The position numbers and the translations under genes were made by a program. Below the pieces are notes generated by a model, which worked only from the letters and a program-made list of their open reading frames with translations, was not told the origin of the DNA and did not search any database. From Microthrixaceae bacterium (lineage in GTDB: Bacteria; Actinomycetota; Acidimicrobiia; Acidimicrobiales; Microtrichaceae): DNA of 64,000 nucleotides. Where the stretch lies: positions 124,001-188,000 of the forward strand of contig JAOSKI010000001.1 in the NCBI GenBank assembly GCA_027493675.1. Reading direction: 5' to 3'. This document shows, piece after piece, positions 34,239-43,372 of the stretch (its first letter is position 1; every line of letters starts with the position of its first letter).

Positions 34239-35618
34239 TCCCCGAGCGCGCCAGACCGGTAATCGAGCGCGTTCGCCCGTTGACCGATCGGTTCTCCGAG
34301 GCGGGTTACCGGCTGTACCTCGTCGGGGGAGTTGTCCGGGACCTGTTCGTACCCGGTGGGGGCGTGGACCACGAGGATCTCGACCTGACCACCGATGCGA
34401 TACCTGAGGTAGTGAAGGACCTGGTGTCGCCGCTCGCGGATGCACTGTGGACCCAGGGCGAGCGGTTCGGCACCATCGGCTTCACGATCGACGGTGATGA
34501 CCTCGAGGTAACCACCCATCGTGCCGAGGTCTACGACCCCGAGAGCCGCAAGCCGATGGTGGCGTTCCGGGGAACCGACCTGGAGACCGATCTTTCGCGT
34601 CGTGACTTCACCATCAATGCGATGGCTCTGGAGCTGACCGGAGGGAGTCCTCGCCTGGTGGATCCCTTCGACGGGCTGGGGGACCTGCTTGCCCGCCGAT
34701 TGCGCACTCCGCTCGACCCGGCGGTCTCCTTCACCGACGATCCGTTGAGGATGATGAGGGCGGCGCGGTTCATGGCCAGGTTCGAGCTGCAGAGCGACCC
34801 GGAGCTCCTGGCAGCCGTGAGCGGCGGCGCGACGTCTCGCCATCGTGTCACCGGAGCGGGTGCGCGACGAACTCTGCAAGTTGGTGCTGCTGCAAGACCC
34901 GAGTGCGGGCCTGTGGTTCCTCAACGACCACGGTCTTGCCCAGGTGGTGCTGCCGGAGCTGCCCGCAATGCGCGTGGAGCAGGATCCCATACATCGACAC
35001 AAGGATGTTCTTGCGCACACCATCGCGGTTGTCCGGCAGTCGCCTCCGGATCTGCGGGTGCGCCTGGCGGCGCTGTTCCACGATGTGGGCAAGCCGCGCA
35101 CCCGGACCGTTGGCGACCACGGTGTTTCCTTTCACCATCACGAAGTCGTCGGAGCACGCATGACCCGAAAGCGAATGAAGGCGTTGCGTTTCGCGAACGA
35201 TCTGACCGACGATGTGACCCAACTCGTCTACCTGCACCTGCGGATGCACACCTACGAGCTCGGATGGACCGATTCGGCGGTACGCAGGTTCGTGCGAGAT
35301 GCAGGGGGACTGCTCGACGAGCTGCTGGCGCTCACACGTGCCGACTGCACCACGCGCAACAGGGCAGAGGCCGAGGCGTTGGCGCGGCGAATCGATGAGC
35401 TCGAGGAGCGCATCGTTGCCCTGAAGGCCGCTGAGGAACTTGATTCGATGCGCCCCGACATCGACGGCCGCCAGGTCATGGAGCATCTCGGGATCGAAGG
35501 TGGTCCCCTCGTGGGCCAGGCACTCGATCACCTGCTGGAGCTGCGTATCGAGCGGGGGCCCCTGGGAACCGAGCAGGCCTTCGACGAGTTGGATCGTTGG
35601 TGGGCCGGGCGCTCCTGA
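34232..35618 (+). CDS. CCA-adding tRNA nucleotidyltransferase
   Basis: Adds or repairs the CCA tail of tRNAs. The head domain has YRLYLVGGVVRDLF and EDLDLTTDAIP with the catalytic Asp pair, then DLSRRDFTINAMALEL and DDPLRMMRAARFMARF. The C-terminal half holds an HD phosphohydrolase motif (RLAALFHDVGKPRTR), as in actinobacterial PcnA. Length is about 462 residues. One shift lies near 34845. The gene follows the deacetylase with a few bases of overlap and is probably co-transcribed with it. Confidence 0.93.
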
Positions 35619-35793
35619 GCGTCGCCTATCCTCTTGTTGGGTCTACGCGGGTGGGTGCATCCCGGTCGATCAGGACGTCGTCACGCACGAAGTGGCATCT
35701 CGGACACCACGGGCGTCTCGGTGATCGCCTGGCCCACTCGCCTTGCTCCCTGGCAGATGCTCAATCGACCGACGACAGAGGATGGAACCGGAC

Positions 35794-36231
35794 ATGGACG
35801 GAATCGTGGTGGGAATCGATGGCTCGGAGAACTCCCTCGACGCGCTCCGATGGGCTGCGTCGGAGGCATCGGCCCACGGATGTGCGCTTCATGCGGTGAG
35901 CACCTACTCCACCCCGATCATGAGCACCGGCTACGAGCTGGCTGTCGTGGACCCAGCGGACCTGGAGGCGGCTGCAGTCGCCGCACTCGAGGCTGCCGTG
36001 GACACCGTTCGCTCGGAGGGGCTGCTTGAAGGTGTCACCGTCGATGTGCTGGCGGTCGAGGGCCACGCCGGGGAGCGCCTCATCTCGATGTCCGAGGGAG
36101 CCCACCAATTGGTCGTTGGCTCGCGTGGCCGCGGCGGGTTCATGGGCCTGCTCCTCGGGTCGGTCACGAGCTATGTGGTGAACCACGCGGCCTGCCCGGT
36201 CACGGTCGTGCGACCGCCCGCCGACGGATAG
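35794..36231 (+). CDS. Universal stress protein (UspA family)
   Basis: 145 residues from ATG 35794; an ATG at 35782 is an alternative. The single Usp domain begins GIVVGIDGSENSLDALRWAA. It ends with the ATP-binding loop VGSRGRGGFMGLLLGSVTSY, which satisfies G-2x-G-9x-G-(S/T), then VNHAACPVTVVRPP. Members bind ATP and are induced under stress or stasis. The gene is uninterrupted and stands alone between pcnA and the methyltransferase. Confidence 0.93.
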   Translation: MDGIVVGIDGSENSLDALRWAASEASAHGCALHAVSTYSTPIMSTGYELAVVDPADLEAAAVAALEAAVDTVRSEGLLEGVTVDVLAVEGHAGERLISMSEGAHQLVVGSRGRGGFMGLLLGSVTSYVVNHAACPVTVVRPPADG

Positions 36232-36285
36232 GGGCGGTCGGGCCGAGCGCGCCGCCTGCGCTCACTGGCAAGGTCGATGGGTAGG

Positions 36286-36977
36286 TCAGGTACCATGCTT
36301 GCGCGCGCGGAACACGACGGTCGGCGGAACCCATCGATCGCTTTCGATCCGGTGCGGGGAGCTCGACTCCTCCGCCGTTGTGACTGGCGCCGGCTCGAGC
36401 AGGGTGTCGATCCTGAAGTTGCTTCGTTGAAGCGCGGTGAACACCTCCGAGATCTGGTGGATGTGCGCTGTTCCTTCGTCACCGGCGACCATCCACGTGA
36501 CCGCGTCGGTGCTCCAAGCAGTCCTTGTCAGCCAGGGGGTGGGTCCCTCTGCTGGATCCCAGTCGACCATCAATGAGAGGGGATGCGGCAGTGAGATGAC
36601 CAGGGGTGCCTCTGGTTTGAGGACCCGGTGAAGCTGTCGGAACACCCGAGAGAGGTCGCCCACGGCGCTCAGTGAGTACACGGCGAGTGCCGAGTCGATG
36701 CTGTCAGCACGAACGAAGGCCAGGTCGGCCAGATCGCTGTGGTGGAACTCCAGGCGCGCCTCGGCCAACTCTGCGGCCGCACGAGCGCGGTGAGCCTTGC
36801 GTTGGACGGATCGACGGCGATTACACGAGCGCCCTCTCGTGCGATGGCGACCGCGTTGCCACCTGCCCCGCAACCGAGTTCCAAGACCCTGCGTCCGTCG
36901 AGCGGGCCCATCAACTTCGCCAGGGCTTCATCGTCCAGGTCGGGTCCCAGGCGGATCGTCGTGAAGGGTGGCCTCAT
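36286..36977 (-). CDS. Class I SAM-dependent methyltransferase
   Basis: About 230 residues from ATG 36977. Motif I is RVLELGCGAGGNAVAIAREG, followed by ARVIAVDPSNARL (motif II). Post-motif parts include FHHSDLADLAFVRADSIDSA and VFRQLHRVLKPEAPLVISLP. The fold is clear; the substrate is not. It resembles small-molecule methyltransferases of the UbiE/type 11 group. One shift lies near 36780-36870. It is transcribed away from the DUF5318 gene. Confidence 0.85.
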
Positions 36978-37160
36978 CTCCGTGGGGGAAGCTGCACGGG
37001 GGGAGGCTCGTCGGTGGTGAGTCGGGTTGAACCAGCACTGGTCGAGCTGTCACGTTGCCTGCGGAAGGGTGACGCCGGCTGGTCTGTCGGGTTCCGGCCA
37101 TGTCCCGGAGTCTCGCGGACACTGACGCCGGCATGGCGGATGCCGGTACCCTGTCTGGCT

Positions 37161-37738
37161 GTGCCATTCCTCCAAAGCGACAACGAGGGTCGGGAGGGAC
37201 CCGTACCCGGCAGCGTCGACTACCGCCTTGCCCGGAGACAGGAGCTGCGAGCTCTACGCGAGGGCGGTGTCTCACGGGGAGACGTGTGTGATGCCCAGCA
37301 CGAGTTGCTGAGGGTTGCTGCAAACCACTCGCGGCGCGCGACCGCTCCGTGTCCCGTGTGTGGCGAGTCGACGCTGCGACTGGTGCGCTATCTGTTCGCC
37401 CGCGGCTCCCGGCAGGTGGCCGGGTGGTCGAGGACCACGAACACCTGAGGAGACTGGCGGAACGCTACGGCGGTCGACCGAATGTGCGGACCTACACCGT
37501 CGAGGTGTGTCTGACGTGCAGGTGGAACCACCTGATCGAGGTCGTACCGTTGGGCAAGGCCTCCCTAGCATCAGCACGCGTCGGTCGCCCCGAGCGCAGC
37601 GCCCGCCGCCTCCCAACGCCGCAGGGTCCGGAACGCGACGGGTGGTCGGCCCGGGTGCCTTCCGTGCCGTCGGTTGACGGTGCAGAATTGACGCCGCACA
37701 GCATGACCCTGTGCCGTCGTGCCTGCAACCCCTACTGA
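37161..37738 (+). CDS. DUF5318 family zinc-binding protein
   Basis: About 192 residues. The conserved core is VDYRLARRQELRALREGGVS, RGDVCDAQHELLRVAANHS, a first Cys pair in APCPVCGESTLRLVRYLFA and a second in TYTVEVCLTCRWNHLIEVV. The four Cys suggest a zinc ribbon. In mycobacteria the homologue (Rv0049) sits just before ponA1, as here. The function is unknown. One shift lies near 37430. The start (GTG 37161) is uncertain, and the last 55 residues may be out of frame. Confidence 0.75.
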
Positions 37739-37750
37739 TCAGGTGTTCCA

Positions 37751-39944
37751 TTGCCCAGCGTGTCCTCACCTTCCCGATCCCCACGGAAGCCTCGTCGCAT
37801 CCTGTGGAGGTCCCGCAGGGTCTTCTTCGCGTTGGCCGTGGTGATGGTGGTCGCGGCCGGTGGCATCTGGATGGTGCTGAACACCATCGAGTTGCCTGCT
37901 GAGACCGAACCGATCGAGACCACCTTCGTGTGTGACATCAACGTCGCTCCGGGACAGTGTGGGTTCGACAACGCGATCGCTTCTCTGACGGCATCGGAGG
38001 AGCGGGTGGTGGTGGACTACGACGAACTGCCTTCTGTGCTCGTGCAGGCTGTCCTTGCCACCGAGGACCGGAACTTCTTCGACCACGGTGGAATCGATCC
38101 GGTGGGTATCACTGCGCCGTGGTGCGTGACGTGATGGGGGACAGCACCTCTCAGCAGGGCGGTTCGACCATCACACAGCAGTATGTCAAGGCGGTGTACC
38201 TCACGTCCGAGCGAACGCTCGACCGCAAGCTCCGCGAGGCGGTGTTGGCGGTCAAGCTGGAGCAGCGACTCGACAAGCGTGAGATCCTCACGCGCTATCT
38301 GAACCAGGTCTACTTCGGTCGGGGAGCGTACGGGGTGGAGGCGGCTTCGCGTGCCTACTTCGGGGTGCCGGTGGACGAACTCCAACTGCATCAGGCTGCG
38401 TACCTGGCCGGACTGATCCGCTCACCGGAGTCAGCCGATGCCGCCCAGGATCCCGAAGAAGCGAGCCGCAGGCGCGAGACCACCCTTCAGGCGATGGTCG
38501 AGGAGGGCTACATCACCGAGGCCGATGCAACCGAGGCGGCCGAGGTTCCCTGGGTCAGCGAGGCAGTGGCACCCGATGGCACCCCCAAGTGGTCACGATC
38601 CGTCCGCGCACCACCAAGCAGGCTGACTTCAACGAGGTGAAGCATGCCGAGATCGGTTCGGAGTACTGGCTCGAACTGGTGCGTGAGCAGCTTCAGGATC
38701 GTTTCGGGCAGGGGGGCGCAGGCACAGGGGCTGAGGATCTACACGACGTTCGATCCGCGACTGCAACAAGCGGCGTATGACGCGATCGGCGAGGTGCTCG
38801 ACACGCCTGATGCCCCCTGGCTTCGTTGGTGTCCATCGACGATCTGAGCCGGGTGCGTGCAATGGTCGGAGGCACGGACTTCGACGCGAGCAAGGTGAAC
38901 TTGGCCCTGGGCGAAGCAGGGAGGTGGCTCCGGACGACCCGCTGGGTCCACTTTCAGCCGTTCGCACTGGCGGCGTTCGCCGAGCAGGGCTATTCACTCG
39001 ACTCCCGGTTCGATGCACCCCGCACGACCACATTCCCGGGGGTCTACTCGTCTCCGGGAAAGCTCTGGAAGCCCGCCAACTACGGTGGGTCGTCCTACGG
39101 CGTGCAGACCGTGGAGGAGGCAACCTGGCGTTCCACCAACACCGTCTATGCCGGGATCGTCGATACCGTCGGCCCGCAGCAGTTGGTGGACATGGCGCAC
39201 CGTCTCGGGGTCCGCAGCGATCTGGAGCCCAACTACTCCCTGGTGCTCGGATCAGGCGAGGTGAGCGTACTCGACATGGCGAGCGCGTACTCCACCTTCG
39301 CGGCTCGCGGGAGGCACACGGAGCCATATGTGATCACCCGTGTGGAGGATGCCGTCGGCAACGTGTTGTTCGACATCGCGGACGAAGTGGAGAGTGAACA
39401 GGTGATCAGCGAGGAGGTGGCCGACACCGTCACCTCGGCGCTGCGCGGGTGATCAACCGTGGTACGGGAACCGCTGCGGGCCTGGGCGTACCTGCTGCCG
39501 GCAAGACCGGTACCACCGACAACAACCGGGATGCCTGGTTCGCCGGGTACACCTGCGACTTCACCACCGTGGTGTGGATGGGCAATGACACCCCGACGGA
39601 GATGACATACCAGGGCAGGAAGGTGACAGGTGGGTCCTACCCTGCCCAGATATGGCGCAGGTTCATGCTCGAGGCGACCGACGGTCTGGAGTCATGCGAC
39701 TTCGTGGGAAGCGGATGCGGGCGACGAGGTGCTCAACAAGCGCAAGGTGCCCGACAGCCAGACCACCACCACGACTGCGCCGACCACTACGACCGAGCCC
39801 GACGAGACGACCACCACCACCGAAGCCGGTGACGACGAGGAGGATCCGGAGGACACGACCACCACGGTGCCCGCCACGACGACACCGGGTTCCACCACCA
39901 CTTCACTGCCTCAGTCCAGTTCCACCAGCGCGCCGCCGGGGTAG
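37751..39944 (+). CDS. Class A penicillin-binding protein (transglycosylase/transpeptidase)
   Basis: Polymerises and crosslinks peptidoglycan. A membrane anchor (FFALAVVMVVAAGGIWMVL) precedes the GT51 domain: VLATEDRNFFDHGGIDPVG, QGGSTITQQYVKAVYLTSE and YLNQVYFGRGAYGVEAASRA. The transpeptidase has the SxxK region (39 kb, read as ST-F-K after restoring one lost A near 38963), STN in WRSTNTVYAG, and AGKTGTTDNNRDAWFAGY. A Thr-rich tail (TTTTTAPTTTTEPDETTTTT) ends the protein. Length is about 730 residues. Shifts lie near 38110, 38600, 38720, 38830, 38940, 39450 and 39710. TTG start at 37751. It follows DUF5318 as ponA1 does in mycobacteria. Confidence 0.92.
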
Positions 39945-40029
39945 CCGATGCGATACGCAGGGCCGGTCCGTCCCACTGAGCCCTGTTCCGGTCGCCGGAG
40001 GCATCCGGTGATCCTCAGCTGCTGGATCG

Positions 40030-40239
40030 TCAGTCCGTGTCGACGGCGACGTGAGGGAACGTCGCGCAGCACGAGGCACACCACATCTCGATGTCACCCG
40101 CACCGGGCCGCTCGTCGGAGTTCAGCACACGTGGCACCGCCATCGCGGGCCCATCACCTGTTGAGCGATCGGCGAGGTACATCCGCTGCACCTTGGTCAC
40201 CGACTGTTCGTCGCGCCCACAGCTCTCACAGACGGCCAT
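40030..40239 (-). CDS. Small zinc-ribbon-like protein
   Basis: A 69-residue protein, intact. It begins MAVCESCGRDEQSVTKVQRM with one C-x2-C pair and has a second in IEMWCASCCATFPHVAVDTD. Four Cys at this spacing suggest zinc binding. No enzyme motif is visible. Small conserved proteins of this type are known in actinobacteria without assigned function. It is divergent from panB. Confidence 0.6.
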   Translation of the reverse strand: MAVCESCGRDEQSVTKVQRMYLADRSTGDGPAMAVPRVLNSDERPGAGDIEMWCASCCATFPHVAVDTD

Positions 40240-40382
40240 GGTGGGAATCTACCCGCCAACCTGGCGGTTCGTCACCGGCGTTGGAGCCGCCGGTCGCTGC
40301 TTGGTCCCTGCAGGTTGAGTGTCGTACCATGGAAGCGTGGCCCGGCAGCCGAGGGGCGCTGGACCCGACAAGGAGGAGTGCC

Positions 40383-41259
40383 ATGGCACCTACCACCGCA
40401 TCCACCGGCTCCGTTCGGGCCGCGACGGTTCCCGCCGTCGCCGGCACCAAGGTTCGATACGGGTCCGTTCCACTGGTGATGGTCACCGCCTATGACGCGT
40501 CCGGTGCCCGGATCGCCGACGCGGCCGGTGTGGACCTGATCCTTGTGGGCGATTCGCTGGCGATGGTCGTGCTCGGTTACGAGGACACCCTCTCGGTCAC
40601 CGTCGAAGAGATGGCTCACCACACCGCGGCGGTGACGAGGACGCGACCGCGTGCCCTGGTCGTGGGCGACCTGCCGTGGATGAGCTACCACGTGAGCACC
40701 GAGGAGACCGTGAAGAACGCAGCCACCTTGATCCGCGCCGGTGCCCAGTGCGTGAAGCTGGAGGGAGGCACCAAGCGCGTTCCGATGGTGGAGGCATTGG
40801 TGAACGCCGAGATCCCTGTCATGGGGCACCTCAGGCTCACCCCCCAGTCGATGCACTCAATGGGTGGGTTCAAGGTGCAGGCGAAAGGACTCCCGTGCTG
40901 CGCTGGCGTTGGTGGACGATGCGAAGGCCCTCCAGCACGCCGGCGTGTTCGCAGTCGTGCTGGAGGGTGTTCCGGATGCGGTCGCGAAGATGGTCACCGA
41001 TGCGCTGGATGTACCCACCATCGGCATCGGCGCCGGCTCCCACTGCGACGGACAGGTCTTGGTGTACCACGACGTCCTAGGTCTCGAGGATCGCACGCCA
41101 CCCAAGTTCGTCCGGCGCTATGCAAACCAGCGCACACCGGCGATCGAGGCGATAGGGCAATTCGCCGCCGATGTGCGGAGCGGTGACTTTCCGGGGCCCG
41201 ATGAGACCTACCACTTGAGCGCCGAGCAGGCGGAGGCACTGGCGTTGTACGGCAGTTGA
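40383..41259 (+). CDS. panB: Ketopantoate hydroxymethyltransferase
   Basis: Makes ketopantoate from ketoisovalerate and methylene-tetrahydrofolate, the first step of pantothenate synthesis. Conserved blocks are VPLVMVTAYDASGARIADAA, DLILVGDSLAMVVLGYEDTL (metal-binding Asp), CVKLEGGTKRVPMVEALV, VMGHLRLTPQSMHSMGGF and VPTIGIGAGSHCDGQVLVYH with DVLGL following. Length is about 291 residues. One shift lies near 40890. No other pan gene is present in the window. Confidence 0.94.
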
Positions 41260-41454
41260 TCCAAACCGTTCCGAATGTCGCACCCCCGCGCGATGGTGCT
41301 GCGGTGGTGAACATCGAAGCGAACAGCGGCTCGATCGGCGCTCGACGTGCTCTGCCGGGGCACCGGCGTCTAGTGTGGAGCGCCCAACTCGAACCCTGTT
41401 CTGCAACCGCAGGACCCGACGGCCGACAGGCCAGGACCATAGGGAGGAAATCAC

Positions 41455-41788
41455 GTGCCATCACGCGCGTATGAACTGATGATCATCGTGGACGGCGACG
41501 CCGATGATGCCGCGAACACGGCCGTGATCGACCGGGTCACCGAGCTCGTAGAAGCCGGAGAGGGACTCGTGCCGACCGTCGACAAGTGGGGCCGTCGTAG
41601 GTTCGCATACGAGATCAACCACAAGCACGAGGGTGTCTACTCGGTGTTGGAGATCACCACCGACGCATCCGACCTCCACGATGTGGAGCGCTTCCCTCCG
41701 ACTAGCGGACGACGTGGTCCGCCACAAGCTCATCCGTCTGCCGGATGCCGAGGCCACGCGTCGTGGTCTGTTGGCTGCAGCGGACTGA
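41455..41788 (+). CDS. rpsF: Ribosomal protein bS6
   Basis: About 110 residues from GTG 41455. The fold is marked by RAYELMIIVDGDADDAANTA, WGRRRFAYEINHKHEGVYSV and LEITTDASDLHDVER. After one shift near 41690 the frame continues LADDVVRHKLIRLPDAEATR and stops at 41788. It binds 16S rRNA with uS18. It starts the rpsF-ssb-rpsR-rplI operon, which is conserved from mycobacteria outwards. GGGAGG lies upstream of the start. Confidence 0.93.
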
Positions 41789-41804
41789 CCGGAAGGATAT
41801 CGCA

Positions 41805-42249
41805 ATGGCAGGAAACTCAGTCGAGCTGATCGGCAACCTCACGAAGGACCCCGAACTCCGCTTCACGCCCAACGGGGCGCCGGTGGCGAACTTCCGGTCT
41901 GGCGGTCAATCGCCGTTGGCAGAACCGCCAGACGAACGAGTGGGAGGAGCAGACCAGCTTCTTCGACATCGTGTGTTGGCGCGACCTCGCGGAGAATGTT
42001 GCGGAGTCCCTGAGCCGGGGTACCAGGGTGATGGTGGTCGGGCGACTGGAGCAGCGTTCCTGGGAGAACCAGGACGGCGAGAAGCGCTCCAAGGTGGAGG
42101 TGATCGCCGACGAGGTCGGCCCGAGCCTCCGTTGGGCCACGGCCTCTGTGTCCAAGAACGAGCGCGGTGATGGAGACGGCGGGTACAGCCGCTCGCCTTC
42201 GCCGCAGCCTTCGGCGCAGCCCTACAACGACAATGAGGAGCCGTTCTGA
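41805..42249 (+). CDS. ssb: Single-stranded DNA-binding protein
   Basis: About 148 residues from ATG 41805. The OB fold shows [20 protein letters not shown], then [20 protein letters not shown] and [20 protein letters not shown]. The acidic C-terminal tip NDNEEPF matches the partner-binding tail of SSBs. A shift lies near 41895. The stop overlaps the rpsR ATG by one base. Confidence 0.93.
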
Positions 42250-42697
42250 TGGGTAAGTCACGCAAGTCCTCGGGCAGGAGCCCTCTGAAGGACAAGGACA
42301 ACGGCCGTCGTTTCAAGAAGAAGACGTCGATCCTGGATTCGGATGGGATCGACTACGTCGACTGGAAGGACACGGAGTTGCTCCGCCGCTTCATGTCCGA
42401 TCGCGCGAAGATCAAGGCCCGTCGGGTGAACGGCAACAGCGAACAGCAGCAGCGCGATGTCGCAACGGCGATCAAGAACGCTCGTGAGATGGCGTTGCTT
42501 CCGTACTCGTCGCGGGTGACCACCAACGTGGAGGCCGTGGGGACCGTCGCGGCGGACGGCGGGATCGTCCGCCGCGTGACGACGATCGGAGTCCTGCGAC
42601 CCCGGGCGGTGACGGTGGACCTGACGGCGGCGATGACGTCATGCTCGGTACCGACGGAGGCGATTCGGTCACCACCGCAGCGGAGGAGTCGATGTGA
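42249..42697 (+). CDS. rpsR: Ribosomal protein bS18 with long C-terminal extension
   Basis: The S18 core covers the first 90 residues: [40 protein letters not shown] and [10 protein letters not shown]. The normal protein ends soon after. Here the coding continues and, after one probable shift near 42540-42600, a Gly/Asp-rich tail runs to [20 protein letters not shown] and a stop at 42697. The uncorrected frame also stays open, to 42752. The tail overlaps the rplI start. An acidic S18 tail is unusual and may be lineage specific. Confidence 0.85.
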
Positions 42698-43149
42698 AGA
42701 CGATCAAGTTGATCCTGCGTCAGGACGTGGAGGGTCTTGGCAACCGCGGTGATGTGGTCGTGGTCAACAAGGGCTACGGCCGCAACTACCTGGTGCCGCA
42801 CAACCTGGCCATGGAGGCAAGCGAGGGTGCGGAGACCCAGGCGGCTTCGATGCGCAAGGCGCGCGACGAGCGTGACGCCGCCGCTCGTGAGGCCGCCGAG
42901 GAGATCGCGAAGGTCATGGTCTCCAAGGAGATCACCATTCACACTCGTGCGGGCGACAGCGGCCGCCTCTTCGGTTCGGTCACCGCGACCGAGATCGTTG
43001 AGGCGGTGGCCGAGCAGGCCGGGATCGAGATCGATCGCAAGGCCATCCGCCTCGATGAGCACATCAAGACCACGGGCTCGCATCACGTCATGGCACGGCT
43101 CCACTCGAACGTGGAGTTCCCGATCCATCTGGATGTGGTCGCCGACTGA
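42694..43149 (+). CDS. rplI: Ribosomal protein bL9
   Basis: Intact, 151 residues from GTG 42694. The N-domain is [20 protein letters not shown] followed by [21 protein letters not shown] long Ala/Glu/Arg helix links to the C-domain ([31 protein letters not shown]). It binds 23S rRNA near the L1 stalk. It overlaps the end of rpsR. Confidence 0.96.
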   Translation: MKTIKLILRQDVEGLGNRGDVVVVNKGYGRNYLVPHNLAMEASEGAETQAASMRKARDERDAAAREAAEEIAKVMVSKEITIHTRAGDSGRLFGSVTATEIVEAVAEQAGIEIDRKAIRLDEHIKTTGSHHVMARLHSNVEFPIHLDVVAD

Positions 43150-43372
43150 GAAGCCCGCTGCTCGCCGCTGGGACGAACCCACGTACGGATGCTCCATCGG
43201 GTGTCCGTGATTGCCGCACTCGGTGGTTCTCCACCGGCAATCCACAGCTTCGAGGCACCCGTTCCCATGGAGCGCGAGTTGTGCCCACAAGGTCTCCGAC
43301 CAGGTTCCACAGGAAATCCCAACGGTTGTCCTCTGGATCCCCACAACCATGCAAACCGATGATGGTGAGAGA

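Noticed and set aside
39760..39940. Possible simple-sequence repeat after the PBP transpeptidase domain
   Set aside because: It is the Thr-rich coding tail (ACC/ACG codons) of the PBP, common in actinobacterial homologues.
39948..41186. A long open frame beginning before panB
   Set aside because: Only the part from the ATG at 40383 matches PanB. The upstream Arg/Pro-rich part overlaps the zinc-ribbon gene and is read-through.
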